From the NCBI GenBank assembly GCA_035540955.1, contig DATLFP010000089.1:1-5947 (forward strand): 5,947 bases of DNA. The letters are read 5' to 3'. The DNA comes from DATLFP01 sp035540955. Its GTDB lineage: Bacteria; Actinomycetota; Acidimicrobiia; Acidimicrobiales; CADCSY01. The notes under the pieces are model-generated. The model did not search any database and had not been told where the DNA came from. It saw only the letters and a list, made by a program, of their open reading frames with translations. Position numbers and translations under genes: made by a program. This document shows positions 1 to 5,885 of the stretch, piece by piece. Positions within the stretch are counted from its first letter, which is position 1. Every line of letters begins with the position of its first letter.

Positions 1-363
1 CAGGTAGCCGCCCGTGCAGGTCATCGGCGCATCGAGCAGCGGGTAGGCCGGGTAGTAGGTGATGACCGCCGACCATGTCGCCGGTGGCGTGGCGGTGAGG
101 GTCCCGCTGAGCTCGCAGGGCAGCGTGACGCCGCCGGAAGACCGGAACATCGCCAGGACCTGGTCGAGACCCGCCTCCGCGGCGTGCACGGACTGGGTGC
201 GGGCGCGGTCGTGGGCGCTTCCCTGCGTGGTGTGGATGGAGAGCTGCATCACCACGGCCCCGAGGAGCCCGGCCACCATGATGGACAGCAGGGCGGCGAC
301 CATGGCGAAGCCGCCGTCGTCTCGGAAGAGCCCGCGCGTCGTGCGGACGGTGTCGATCGTCAT
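1..363 (-). CDS. PilX/GspK-like minor prepilin, N-terminal 121 residues (continues beyond window)
   Basis: The gene starts at ATG 363-361 with a good GAGGAGG ribosome site, overlaps the previous stop by 4 bp (ATGA) and stays open to base 1, so its 3' end is missing. The protein begins with a polar leader ending RDDGG|FAMVAALLSIMVAG, then a hydrophobic helix to about residue 42. HAAEAGLDQVLAMF (60-73) is the 'A.EAGl..al' signature seen in PilX_N-type and GspK-like proteins. With cleavage after G18, position +5 is Ala (A23), not the Glu that nearly all other pilins carry. Loss of Glu5 is known for GspK, the tip subunit of type II pseudopili, and 'GFA.V.ALL' starts are common in PilX-type minor pilins. 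This suggests a tip or initiator role, by inference. C83 and C116 are the only cysteines in the visible part. Confidence 0.8.
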   Translation of the reverse strand, partial: MTIDTVRTTRGLFRDDGGFAMVAALLSIMVAGLLGAVVMQLSIHTTQGSAHDRARTQSVHAAEAGLDQVLAMFRSSGGVTLPCELSGTLTATPPATWSAVITYYPAYPLLDAPMTCTGGYL

Positions 364-995
364 GCCGGAGGGACCTCCTCGCACACGTTCGCGGGGTAGC
401 CGTACTGGGTGTTGCGGCCGGTGATCGAGAGCTGGTACCGCTCCGGCGGCGCGGCGTCGTCGTCCCGGTCGACCACGAGCGTGATGTTCATCATCCGGTC
501 CTTGTACGCCGGCGTGCCGTCCAGGCTGAACGCGTCGACCGCGGGGGTGACGGAGCGGTTCGCAACGTCGTGTGCGACCGTCCACCAGTCGGTGACGGAA
601 CCCTCGGGATCGGTCGTCGCCCAGCGTCGGGTCTGCAGGGTGCCCTCGGTGATCCGCCACTGCGAGCACTGGTTGCCGGGGTCGCGGTTCGGCGCGTCGG
701 CCTGGGTGTAGACCCGCAGCGCCATGCCGGGCACGATGTCGCCGGCGGGATCGTTCTCGGTGGCGGGGTCGTAGAGCACGTTGCCGGACCGGATCTCCCG
801 ATCGAGCTGGGCCAGCGCGAGCCTCGCCTCGTCGGTGCGGCGGATCCTGCCCTCCTCGGTGCCGACGGCCGATTGCAGGCTCACGACCACCGAGAAGAAC
901 ACGGCCATCACCAAGCCGAGGATGGCAGTCGTGATGCTCACCTCGAGGAGCGAGGCTCCGCGCTCCCCTTCGAGCCTCCGCCGCAGCTCACACAC
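360..995 (-). CDS. PilW/PilJ-like minor type IV prepilin
   Basis: The 211-residue product starts at GTG 995-993, overlapping the preceding prepilin stop by 8 bp; no other start keeps a leader before the signal. The leader is 13 residues, ending GERG|ASLLEVSI, so Ala is at +1 and the conserved Glu at +5 (E18). A hydrophobic helix (about 20-41) is followed by TDEARLALAQLDREIRSGN (54-72), the pattern of PilW/PilJ/GspJ-type pseudopilins ('R...a...l.reir.A'). The C-terminal part is a small globular domain with ITLVVDRDDD and YQLSITGRNTQYGY, and C110 and C205 could form a disulfide. By family knowledge it would be processed by prepilin peptidase and join a minor-pilin complex that primes assembly at the fibre tip. 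Its place between a PilV-like and a PilX-like gene matches common minor-pilin clusters. It overlaps the next gene as ATGA. Confidence 0.85.
   Translation of the reverse strand: MCELRRRLEGERGASLLEVSITTAILGLVMAVFFSVVVSLQSAVGTEEGRIRRTDEARLALAQLDREIRSGNVLYDPATENDPAGDIVPGMALRVYTQADAPNRDPGNQCSQWRITEGTLQTRRWATTDPEGSVTDWWTVAHDVANRSVTPAVDAFSLDGTPAYKDRMMNITLVVDRDDDAAPPERYQLSITGRNTQYGYPANVCEEVPPA
374..380 (-). promoter_or_regulatory. Shine-Dalgarno of the PilX-like gene, partly within a small hairpin
   Basis: GAGGAGG on the minus strand lies about 10 nt before the ATG at 363-361, inside the end of the PilW-like gene. GGAG (378-375) can pair with CTCC (370-367) around a 4-nt loop, which would mask part of the site unless ribosomes finishing the upstream gene open it. 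Confidence 0.45.
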
Positions 996-2739
996 CGGGG
1001 GTGTACCTCGCGCTCGCGGTGAGGGTGCCGAAGTCGATGTGGATGTTCAGGTCGACGATCGTCTCGCCCGCCACGATCACCCGGTAGCGGATGTCGCCGA
1101 CGACCGGTGACTCGGCCTGGGCGAAGGACTCGGCGCACGGTGACGCGCACGCCGGGCTCGTGGTGCCCCCGGTGCGCACGATCGACACGATCTCCAGCGT
1201 TGTGCTCGTCAACCCGTCGCTGACAGTGAGTGCGGGGATCGAGATCGATGTCGACGCGCCGGCCCCGATGGTCAGCGACGTGTAGCCGCTGCCGTTCCAG
1301 TACTGGATGGTGCCCTGGTCCGATCCGCCCGAGCGGTTCGTCACGGACGGGTCGGCCGCCCCGACGCCGGCCTCGGCACGGACAGTGCGGTTGTAGCCGT
1401 CGATCTTGAGGAGGTAGTCGAAGCCGGGTGCCAGCGCCGCCAGCGACGACGGCAGCGCACCGATCCGGACGGCGCCGACCGACGCGGAGTGGCTGGCATG
1501 GATGCAGCCGTCGCCCTCGGTGGCCGGGCACGATCCCGGCTGCGGGGCGACGTCGCGGTTCGTGTGGGCGATGTTGTCGGCGCCCGGTGCCGCCATCGAG
1601 GCCAAGGTCACGGTGCCGAGCGTCCCCAAGGAGAGCGTCGCCTGCATCCCTCCGCCCTGCGTCGCCGTCCCGTTGCCGCAGGGCTGGTTGTCGACCAGGG
1701 GCGTGACGTCGACATCGGTGCACAGGTTCGTGACCGTCGAGTCGACGGTGGCGGTGACGGTGGCGGTGTCGCCACCCGAGGACACCAGCGAGAAGGAGTT
1801 CGAGGACCCGTTCAACGAGAGCGTGCTGCTGCTCTGCGAGGTCGACCCGGTGCCGACGGAGTCGGTGGCGTAGGGCGGCTTCTGCGCCGGATCGGTGTCG
1901 GCACCGACGGTGACGATCTGCCGCCCGACCTCCGACTCGCTGCCGCCCGTCGGCTTCATCGTCGCCCCCGAGGTGCGTCCCGAGGCGGTGACAGCCGAGA
2001 TCTGCTCGATCTGCATGCTCGACGACTCGGTCGGGAGCCACAAGGACGCTCGCTCGAGGTCCAACCCGGCCACCGCCGCCCCGCTGCCGTAGGCGGTGAA
2101 CGTGATGCCACCGTCGGTCACGTCGCTGGTGGCGTAGAGGAACGGCTGCACCGGCGCACAGAACGGGTGCGTCGCGCTGTTGAACGTCGACGCGCACGCC
2201 ACGATGGTCTGCACCTGGACGAACTTCTGGGTACCGGGGCGGAGATCGCTCGCCCAGGACGCGATCGCCGTGAGCCGGTACGACGACGAGGTGACGTCGT
2301 CGTCGAGGTAGGTCACGTACACCGCGACCTCGTACATGACGTTGTCGATGGTCTGCGTGACGCGGTGGGGGACGAGCGGTGCCACGGCCGCGTTGTTCCC
2401 GTGCGGGATCCGCTCACCGTCGAAGCGGTAGACGCCGCCGCCTTCGTCGGTGACGGCCGGATCGGCGTCGCTCTGGAGGTCGGACGTCGACAGCCCGAGC
2501 GCGAGCGTGTCGAACGGCAGTGCGCGCGCCTGCTCGATCGCCTGGTTGGCGAGGTTGCTGGCGACCTGACGGTTCCGGGCCAGAGCGGCATCGGCGAAGG
2601 CCACCGTCCCGGCGTAGGCCAGGGAGGCCAGCACCATCGCCATCACGCCGACGGCGATCACCAGCTCGATGAGGGTGAAGCCGCCCTCGTCGGCGAGCTG
2701 GCGCTCGAGGCGCTTGGAGGAGGTAGGTGCGCGCGACAT
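988..2739 (-). CDS. Very large PilV-like type IV prepilin with extended beta-rich extracellular region
   Basis: The 583-residue product begins at ATG 2739; an in-frame TAG at 2754-2752 rules out an earlier start. A 20-residue leader ends in Gly-Gly, and the class III prepilin signal DEGG|FTLIELVIAV gives Phe+1 and Glu+5 (E25), followed by a hydrophobic helix to about residue 50. The next part, ASNLANQAIEQARALPFDTL (60-79), resembles PilV-type minor prepilins. Prepilin peptidase would cleave after G20 and leave about 563 residues, several times the usual 120-200 for this group. The rest is Ser/Thr/Gly/Val-rich and probably beta-sheet: a region near 130-200 with VMYEVAVYVTYLDDD, then about 200-583 beginning LYATSDVTDGGITFTAYGSG. 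Eight cysteines fall into four close pairs (182/194, 340/354, 404/412, 531/535), consistent with local disulfides outside the cell. A surface or tip role, such as adhesion, is inference. The stop overlaps the next prepilin by 8 bp. Confidence 0.85.
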   Translation of the reverse strand: MSRAPTSSKRLERQLADEGGFTLIELVIAVGVMAMVLASLAYAGTVAFADAALARNRQVASNLANQAIEQARALPFDTLALGLSTSDLQSDADPAVTDEGGGVYRFDGERIPHGNNAAVAPLVPHRVTQTIDNVMYEVAVYVTYLDDDVTSSSYRLTAIASWASDLRPGTQKFVQVQTIVACASTFNSATHPFCAPVQPFLYATSDVTDGGITFTAYGSGAAVAGLDLERASLWLPTESSSMQIEQISAVTASGRTSGATMKPTGGSESEVGRQIVTVGADTDPAQKPPYATDSVGTGSTSQSSSTLSLNGSSNSFSLVSSGGDTATVTATVDSTVTNLCTDVDVTPLVDNQPCGNGTATQGGGMQATLSLGTLGTVTLASMAAPGADNIAHTNRDVAPQPGSCPATEGDGCIHASHSASVGAVRIGALPSSLAALAPGFDYLLKIDGYNRTVRAEAGVGAADPSVTNRSGGSDQGTIQYWNGSGYTSLTIGAGASTSISIPALTVSDGLTSTTLEIVSIVRTGGTTSPACASPCAESFAQAESPVVGDIRYRVIVAGETIVDLNIHIDFGTLTASARYTPGV

Positions 2740-2751
2740 GGCTCTCTGCCG

Positions 2752-2768
2752 CTACATCGGCCCCCTCC
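2752..2768 (-). promoter_or_regulatory. Start-stop element (ATG-TAG) with its own Shine-Dalgarno, upstream of the giant prepilin
   Basis: On the minus strand GGAGG (2768-2764) is followed after 6 nt by ATG (2757-2755) and immediately by TAG (2754-2752). This is the best-placed Shine-Dalgarno/ATG pair in the gap, yet its reading frame is a single codon. The ATG is in frame with, and 18 nt upstream of, the prepilin ATG at 2739. The prepilin ATG itself has only a weak AGAGAG sequence close by. The element could tune prepilin translation by reinitiation, or the TAG could be a nonsense change or base error at what was once codon 2. Confidence 0.4.
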
Positions 2769-2798
2769 AGCAGCCCCTTGAGCACGACCTGTCATGGC

Positions 2799-2825
2799 TC
2801 GCCCCCGCCCGAACGGGCCAGGCGA
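2799..2825 (-). other. Imperfect hairpin in the gap between the PilP-like and giant prepilin genes
   Basis: On the minus-strand RNA, UCGCCU (2825-2820) can pair with GGGCGA (2804-2799), including one G-U pair. Inside it GCCC (2818-2815) pairs with GGGC (2810-2807) around a GUUC loop, with a small internal loop between the two stems. No uridine run follows, so it does not look like a standard intrinsic terminator. It could be a processing or attenuation element separating the platform genes from the prepilin genes, or chance structure in G+C-rich sequence. I saw no convincing -10/-35 promoter in the gap (2740-2841). Confidence 0.35.
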
Positions 2826-2841
2826 TCCTGCCGGGGTTGCC

Positions 2842-3522
2842 CTACTTGAGCACTTCGTCGCCCTCGCAGAGCGAGAAGCGGTCGTCACCGAAGAGGAACT
2901 GCCCGCAGCGGGTGTCGATGTTCAGATCGAGCACCCGGTAGGAGCCGGCGAAGTCCTGGCCCCGCATCACCTGGTGGGTGTCGTCGTTGACCCGAACGCT
3001 GGCCACCAGCCGGCCCTCGGGGTCGGCGTACACCTCGAGGAGGGAGACCCGGTCGGGCTGGCGGGGCGGCGCCGTGGTTGGGGGTCCGGTGGTCGAGGTG
3101 GTACCCGGGTCGCCGGGTTCACTGGGGTCGCTGGGCTCGTCGTCGAACGGCGGGAAGCCCCCGTCGTCGAAGGGCGGGAGGAGGTCGTCGTCGTCCACCA
3201 CGACCGGTGGGTCGTCCACGACCACCACCGAGCCGTTCCCGCCACCAGAGGTCGGCCCCGTGGCGACCAGCGGCAGGAACGGGTTCTTCGACGAGAACGG
3301 CTCGAAGGTCTCCGGTGGCTGCTCGGGATCCCCACCCGGGGTCACGGGGACGCCTCCGGATGGCGGAGGGAAGTCGTCGACCGGGGTCCCGCTGTCGCCG
3401 CCGAAGAGGAGTCCCGGCAGGACGACGACGGCGAGCAGGACGACGGCGGCAGCGCCCGCGAGCATCAGGACCCGGCGGTTGCCGCTCGGCGCGCCGCCTC
3501 CGACGATGACCGGCTCACCCAT
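2842..3522 (-). CDS. PilP-like single-pass membrane protein with acidic proline-rich linker
   Basis: The 226-residue product starts at ATG 3522-3520, with GGTGAG 5 nt upstream, and overlaps pilO by 8 bp (ATGGGTGA). It has a short N-terminal tail, one membrane helix (about 17-40), a long disordered-looking extracytoplasmic stretch (about 41-156) rich in Pro, Asp, Gly and Thr, and a compact C-terminal domain (about 157-226). Residues 73-86, FEPFSSKNPFLPLV, recall the 'y....RNPF.p' segment of PilP. The C-terminal domain, with SLLEVYADPEGRLVASVRV and a final CEGDEVLK, looks like the small beta domain of PilP/GspC proteins. C206 and C218 could form a disulfide. The position directly after pilO is that of pilP. 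However, there is no lipobox (PilP is usually a lipoprotein), overall similarity is low, and the family assignment is inferred from order, topology and short motifs. It could instead be a lineage-specific accessory protein of the PilNO complex. Confidence 0.6.
   Translation of the reverse strand: MGEPVIVGGGAPSGNRRVLMLAGAAAVVLLAVVVLPGLLFGGDSGTPVDDFPPPSGGVPVTPGGDPEQPPETFEPFSSKNPFLPLVATGPTSGGGNGSVVVVDDPPVVVDDDDLLPPFDDGGFPPFDDEPSDPSEPGDPGTTSTTGPPTTAPPRQPDRVSLLEVYADPEGRLVASVRVNDDTHQVMRGQDFAGSYRVLDLNIDTRCGQFLFGDDRFSLCEGDEVLK
3139..3179 (-). repeat. Short tandem repeat encoding two PPFDD units
   Basis: Two 17-bp copies (3139-3155 and 3163-3179) differ at one base and sit 24 bp apart. They encode two 8-residue units in the linker of the PilP-like protein, LPPFDDGG then FPPFDDEP (residues 115-130). 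The period is a whole number of codons, so copy-number change would keep the frame. Confidence 0.7.
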
Positions 3523-4171
3523 CGGAGCTCACCGTGATCTCGGGGGCGGTGTTCGGCGTGGTGGTGATCGTCTCCTCGGCAGCGGGGCCCGTGGTCGTGG
3601 TGGCGGTGGGATCGGCGGCTTCCGGCTCGGGGCCCGCGATCGCCTCCGCGTTGTTCGTGAACATCCGCGCCGTGAGGGACACACTCAGCTGGAGGCCCGC
3701 CTCGCTCTGCGACGGCGAGAGACTCAGGGTGTCGACAACGATGATGCGAGGGAGCTCCTCGAGCCGCCGCAGGTAGAGCAGGACCGCCTCGTAGGTCCCG
3801 GTCACGTTGATCGACAGCGTGATCGTCGCAGGACTGCCGGCGGCCGGCACGCTTGGCGCGATCGACAGGAACTCGACGCCAGACTCGTTGGCCGCCTGGT
3901 TGGCGTCGAGGATCAGCTGGGCGAGCGCCGGATCATCGGGCACTGCCCGCCGCAGCTCGCTGAGGGCGGCGGTGAGCTCCGGCGCCCGCTCCTGGACCGC
4001 CTGCAGCCTCGACAGTCGCAGCTCGAGCGCCCGGTTCTCGTTCTCCGCCGCATCGATCCGGTCGCGCGCGTCGCTGAGCCGTCCGCCCTGCGGACCCCAC
4101 AGGAGCATGAACCACCCGAGGAGCAGCACAACCGCGGCTGCGAAGGCGACGAGGATCGTGCGCCGGTTCAC
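3515..4171 (-). CDS. pilO: PilO, type IV pilus inner-membrane alignment protein
   Basis: I choose the GTG at 4171-4169, giving 218 residues. It overlaps the pilM-pilN stop as GTGA and puts the membrane helix at the N-terminus as PilO requires; the open frame continues upstream but only as a shadow of PilN. The layout is a short cytoplasmic NRR tail, a membrane helix (about 6-25), a coiled coil (about 31-75, rich in Glu, Arg and Leu) and a PilO core (about 78-172). The core includes AVPDDPALAQLILDANQAAN (76-95), the SINVTGTYEAVLLYLRRLE strand-helix (120-138) and LPRIIVVDTLSL (140-151). The family forms a heterodimer with PilN outside the cytoplasmic membrane and helps align the platform. After the core comes a Thr/Pro/Ala tail (about 178-218, with TATTTTG and TITTTPNT) that typical PilO lacks. 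The gene ends inside the start of the PilP-like gene (8 bp overlap). Confidence 0.9.
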   Translation of the reverse strand: MNRRTILVAFAAAVVLLLGWFMLLWGPQGGRLSDARDRIDAAENENRALELRLSRLQAVQERAPELTAALSELRRAVPDDPALAQLILDANQAANESGVEFLSIAPSVPAAGSPATITLSINVTGTYEAVLLYLRRLEELPRIIVVDTLSLSPSQSEAGLQLSVSLTARMFTNNAEAIAGPEPEAADPTATTTTGPAAEETITTTPNTAPEITVSSDG

Positions 4172-5874
4172 TGCTGGCCCCCGTAGCGGCTCGCCCGGTT
4201 CGACCGCGCCGCCTCTGTCAGCTCCGCGTTCGAGGAGAACGACACGAGGTCCTGCCCGCCGCTGCCCGTCCGCTGCGACGATGGGACCCACAGTCCCCGA
4301 AGCGACTCGACGTCGCTCATCCGGATGATCCAGTGAGCCGTCGAGGTCTGGTCGAAGCCCATGCCCGCAAACGTCAGCTGACCCGAGTCGCGCGAGCCCG
4401 AGAAGGCGGTGAGCCACACGTCGTCGGGGATCACGGTGGCGATCTCCTGGATCAGGCGCACCCATGCGATGTCGCCCTCGAGCACCGAGATCACCGTCTG
4501 CCGTCTCCTCGAGATGTCCGACTCGAGCGCCTCGACGTCCTGGAGCTGCGCCACCTCGGCCTGCAGCTGGGTCGTGCGAGCCTCGGCAGCCGTCGCGTCG
4601 CGCTCGGCGTCCCGAACCTGGGAGTTGCGAAGCGAGTACAGCCCCATCAACAGGCCGGCGAAGACGGCGACCGCCGCGGCGGCGGCATAGACCTGGCGGC
4701 GCTCCCGGCGCCGGATCGCGATCTCCCCGGGCAGCAGGTTGATGCGCCGGGCCCCAGCGGCCAGCGCCTCGCCGCTCAGCGCCAGGCCGACGGCCACGGC
4801 GCCGACCTCCCGGGCCCGGTCCGTGGCGTCGCCGCCGAGCTTGGCTGGCTCCGGGTCGACGCGCGCGAACGAATCGCCGCGCTCCACCGGGACCCCGAGC
4901 AGCCGCTCGAGCCGCTCGGCCACGATGGCGGGACGGGCGGCGCCTCCGGTGAGGAGCACGCGCCGGAGCTGCTCGCCGCCGCTCTGGCTCTCCCAGAAGT
5001 CGAGGCTGCCGCGGATCTCCTCGAGCACCGGCGCCAGGGCCGCCCGGAACACCAGGCGCGCCTGCTCGGCATCCGGTGCCGGCGCCGCCATGGCCGCGGC
5101 CTCGGCGCCCGGACCGGCTCGATCGGTGTCCTCGACGCTTGCCTCGCGCTTGAGCGCCTCGGCCTCGTCGAAGTCGATCGACAGATCGGCAACGAGCGCC
5201 TCGGTGAGCTCGACACCGCCGGTGGCCAGGCTGCGGAGGAACCGCGGGATCCCGTGCTCGTGGACCACGACGTTCGTGACCCCCGCGCCGAAGTCCACGA
5301 GCGCCTCGGCGGTGGCCCCGGTGGCGCCCTCCTCGAGCTCGGCGAAGTCGCTCTCGTGCAGGGCGCGGATCAGCGCGAAGGGGATGAGGTCGACGCGCGC
5401 CGCCGAGAGGCCGGCGGCGTCGAGAGCGGCGAGGAGCGAGCGCACGAGGTCGCGGTGGGCGGCGACGACGAGCACCCGCAGCCGCTCGCCGTCGGGCCCG
5501 GTGACCGTCTCCAGCACCTGGTGGTCGATCACGGCCTCGTCGACCGGGATCGGGATGAGCTCCTGGATCTGGTACTCGAGGCTCGAGCGGAGGTCGCTGT
5601 CGTTGAGGACGGGGGACTCGGTGGTGCGGGCGACGACCCGGGGCCCGCTCACCCCGGTCACCACTGCCTTGCCCTTGAACCCGCCGTCGCGCCAGAGGCG
5701 CTTGAGCGCGGCGCCGACGGCGGCCGCGTCGACGACCTCGCCCGCCACCACGGCACCGGGGTCGAGGGCGACCTGGGCGAAGCGCACCAGCACCGGCCGG
5801 CCGCGTCCGAACCGGACCTCGGCGGCGCGGACGGCCGCGGTGCCGACGTCGAGCCCGATGACGGTGCGTGCCAC
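4168..5874 (-). CDS. PilM-PilN fusion protein, type IV pilus alignment platform
   Basis: This 568-residue protein starts at GTG. Residues 1 to about 372 are PilM, the cytoplasmic actin-like ATPase-fold protein of T4P machines. They show the phosphate-1 loop IGLDVGTAAVRAAEV (6-20), the YQIQELIPIPVDEAVIDHQV segment typical of PilM (101-120), a second phosphate loop LVDFGAGVTNVVV (192-204), an Ala/Pro-rich variable insert (about 245-272) and an adenosine-type motif LLTGGAARP (307-315). Residues about 376-568 are PilN: the hallmark INLLPGE (378-384), a membrane helix (about 395-414), a charged coiled coil (about 417-463) and the PilN-like IPDDVWLTAFSG (482-493). In most T4P operons pilM and pilN are adjacent separate genes, and the PilN N-terminal INLLP peptide docks in a PilM groove. 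Here the peptide follows PilM directly, with only a few linker residues. No ATG, GTG or TTG near the junction (about 4743-4780) suggests a separate PilN start. The stop overlaps the pilO start by 4 bp. Confidence 0.93.
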   Translation of the reverse strand: MARTVIGLDVGTAAVRAAEVRFGRGRPVLVRFAQVALDPGAVVAGEVVDAAAVGAALKRLWRDGGFKGKAVVTGVSGPRVVARTTESPVLNDSDLRSSLEYQIQELIPIPVDEAVIDHQVLETVTGPDGERLRVLVVAAHRDLVRSLLAALDAAGLSAARVDLIPFALIRALHESDFAELEEGATGATAEALVDFGAGVTNVVVHEHGIPRFLRSLATGGVELTEALVADLSIDFDEAEALKREASVEDTDRAGPGAEAAAMAAPAPDAEQARLVFRAALAPVLEEIRGSLDFWESQSGGEQLRRVLLTGGAARPAIVAERLERLLGVPVERGDSFARVDPEPAKLGGDATDRAREVGAVAVGLALSGEALAAGARRINLLPGEIAIRRRERRQVYAAAAAVAVFAGLLMGLYSLRNSQVRDAERDATAAEARTTQLQAEVAQLQDVEALESDISRRRQTVISVLEGDIAWVRLIQEIATVIPDDVWLTAFSGSRDSGQLTFAGMGFDQTSTAHWIIRMSDVESLRGLWVPSSQRTGSGGQDLVSFSSNAELTEAARSNRASRYGGQQ

Positions 5875-5878
5875 GAGA

Positions 5879-5885
5879 CCCCTCT
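5879..5885 (-). promoter_or_regulatory. Ribosome binding site of the pilM-pilN fusion gene
   Basis: On the minus strand AGAGGGG lies 4 nt before the GTG at 5874-5872 and supports that GTG as the start. It overlaps the TAG stop of the upstream gene, which suggests translational coupling. Confidence 0.55.

Noticed and set aside
938..2197. Minus-strand 419-codon open frame in another frame of the giant prepilin
   Set aside because: The translation is rich in Arg, His and Gly without recognisable motifs, and it overlaps the well-supported prepilin almost fully.
1489..2781. Plus-strand 430-codon open frame opposite the giant prepilin
   Set aside because: Its product is Arg/Gly/Val-rich low-complexity sequence with no domain, as expected antisense to a G+C-rich gene. 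The minus-strand frame has a clear prepilin signal and membrane helix.
2799..2825. Intrinsic terminator after the PilP-like gene
   Set aside because: The stem is plausible but no uridine run follows it on the minus strand, so it is recorded only as a hairpin.
3139..3235. CRISPR-like or other interspersed repeat array
   Set aside because: The repeats are two short in-frame copies within a coding linker, without spacers or regular array structure.
2978..4186. Plus-strand 402-codon open frame opposite pilO and the PilP-like gene
   Set aside because: The product is low-complexity and motif-free; the opposite strand holds PilO and the PilP-like protein with proper topology.
4172..4465. Upstream extension of the PilO frame to 4465
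   Set aside because: The extra 98 residues are Arg/Gly/Asp-rich, lie wholly inside the PilN coding region and would bury the N-terminal membrane helix. The GTG at 4171 gives the normal PilO layout.
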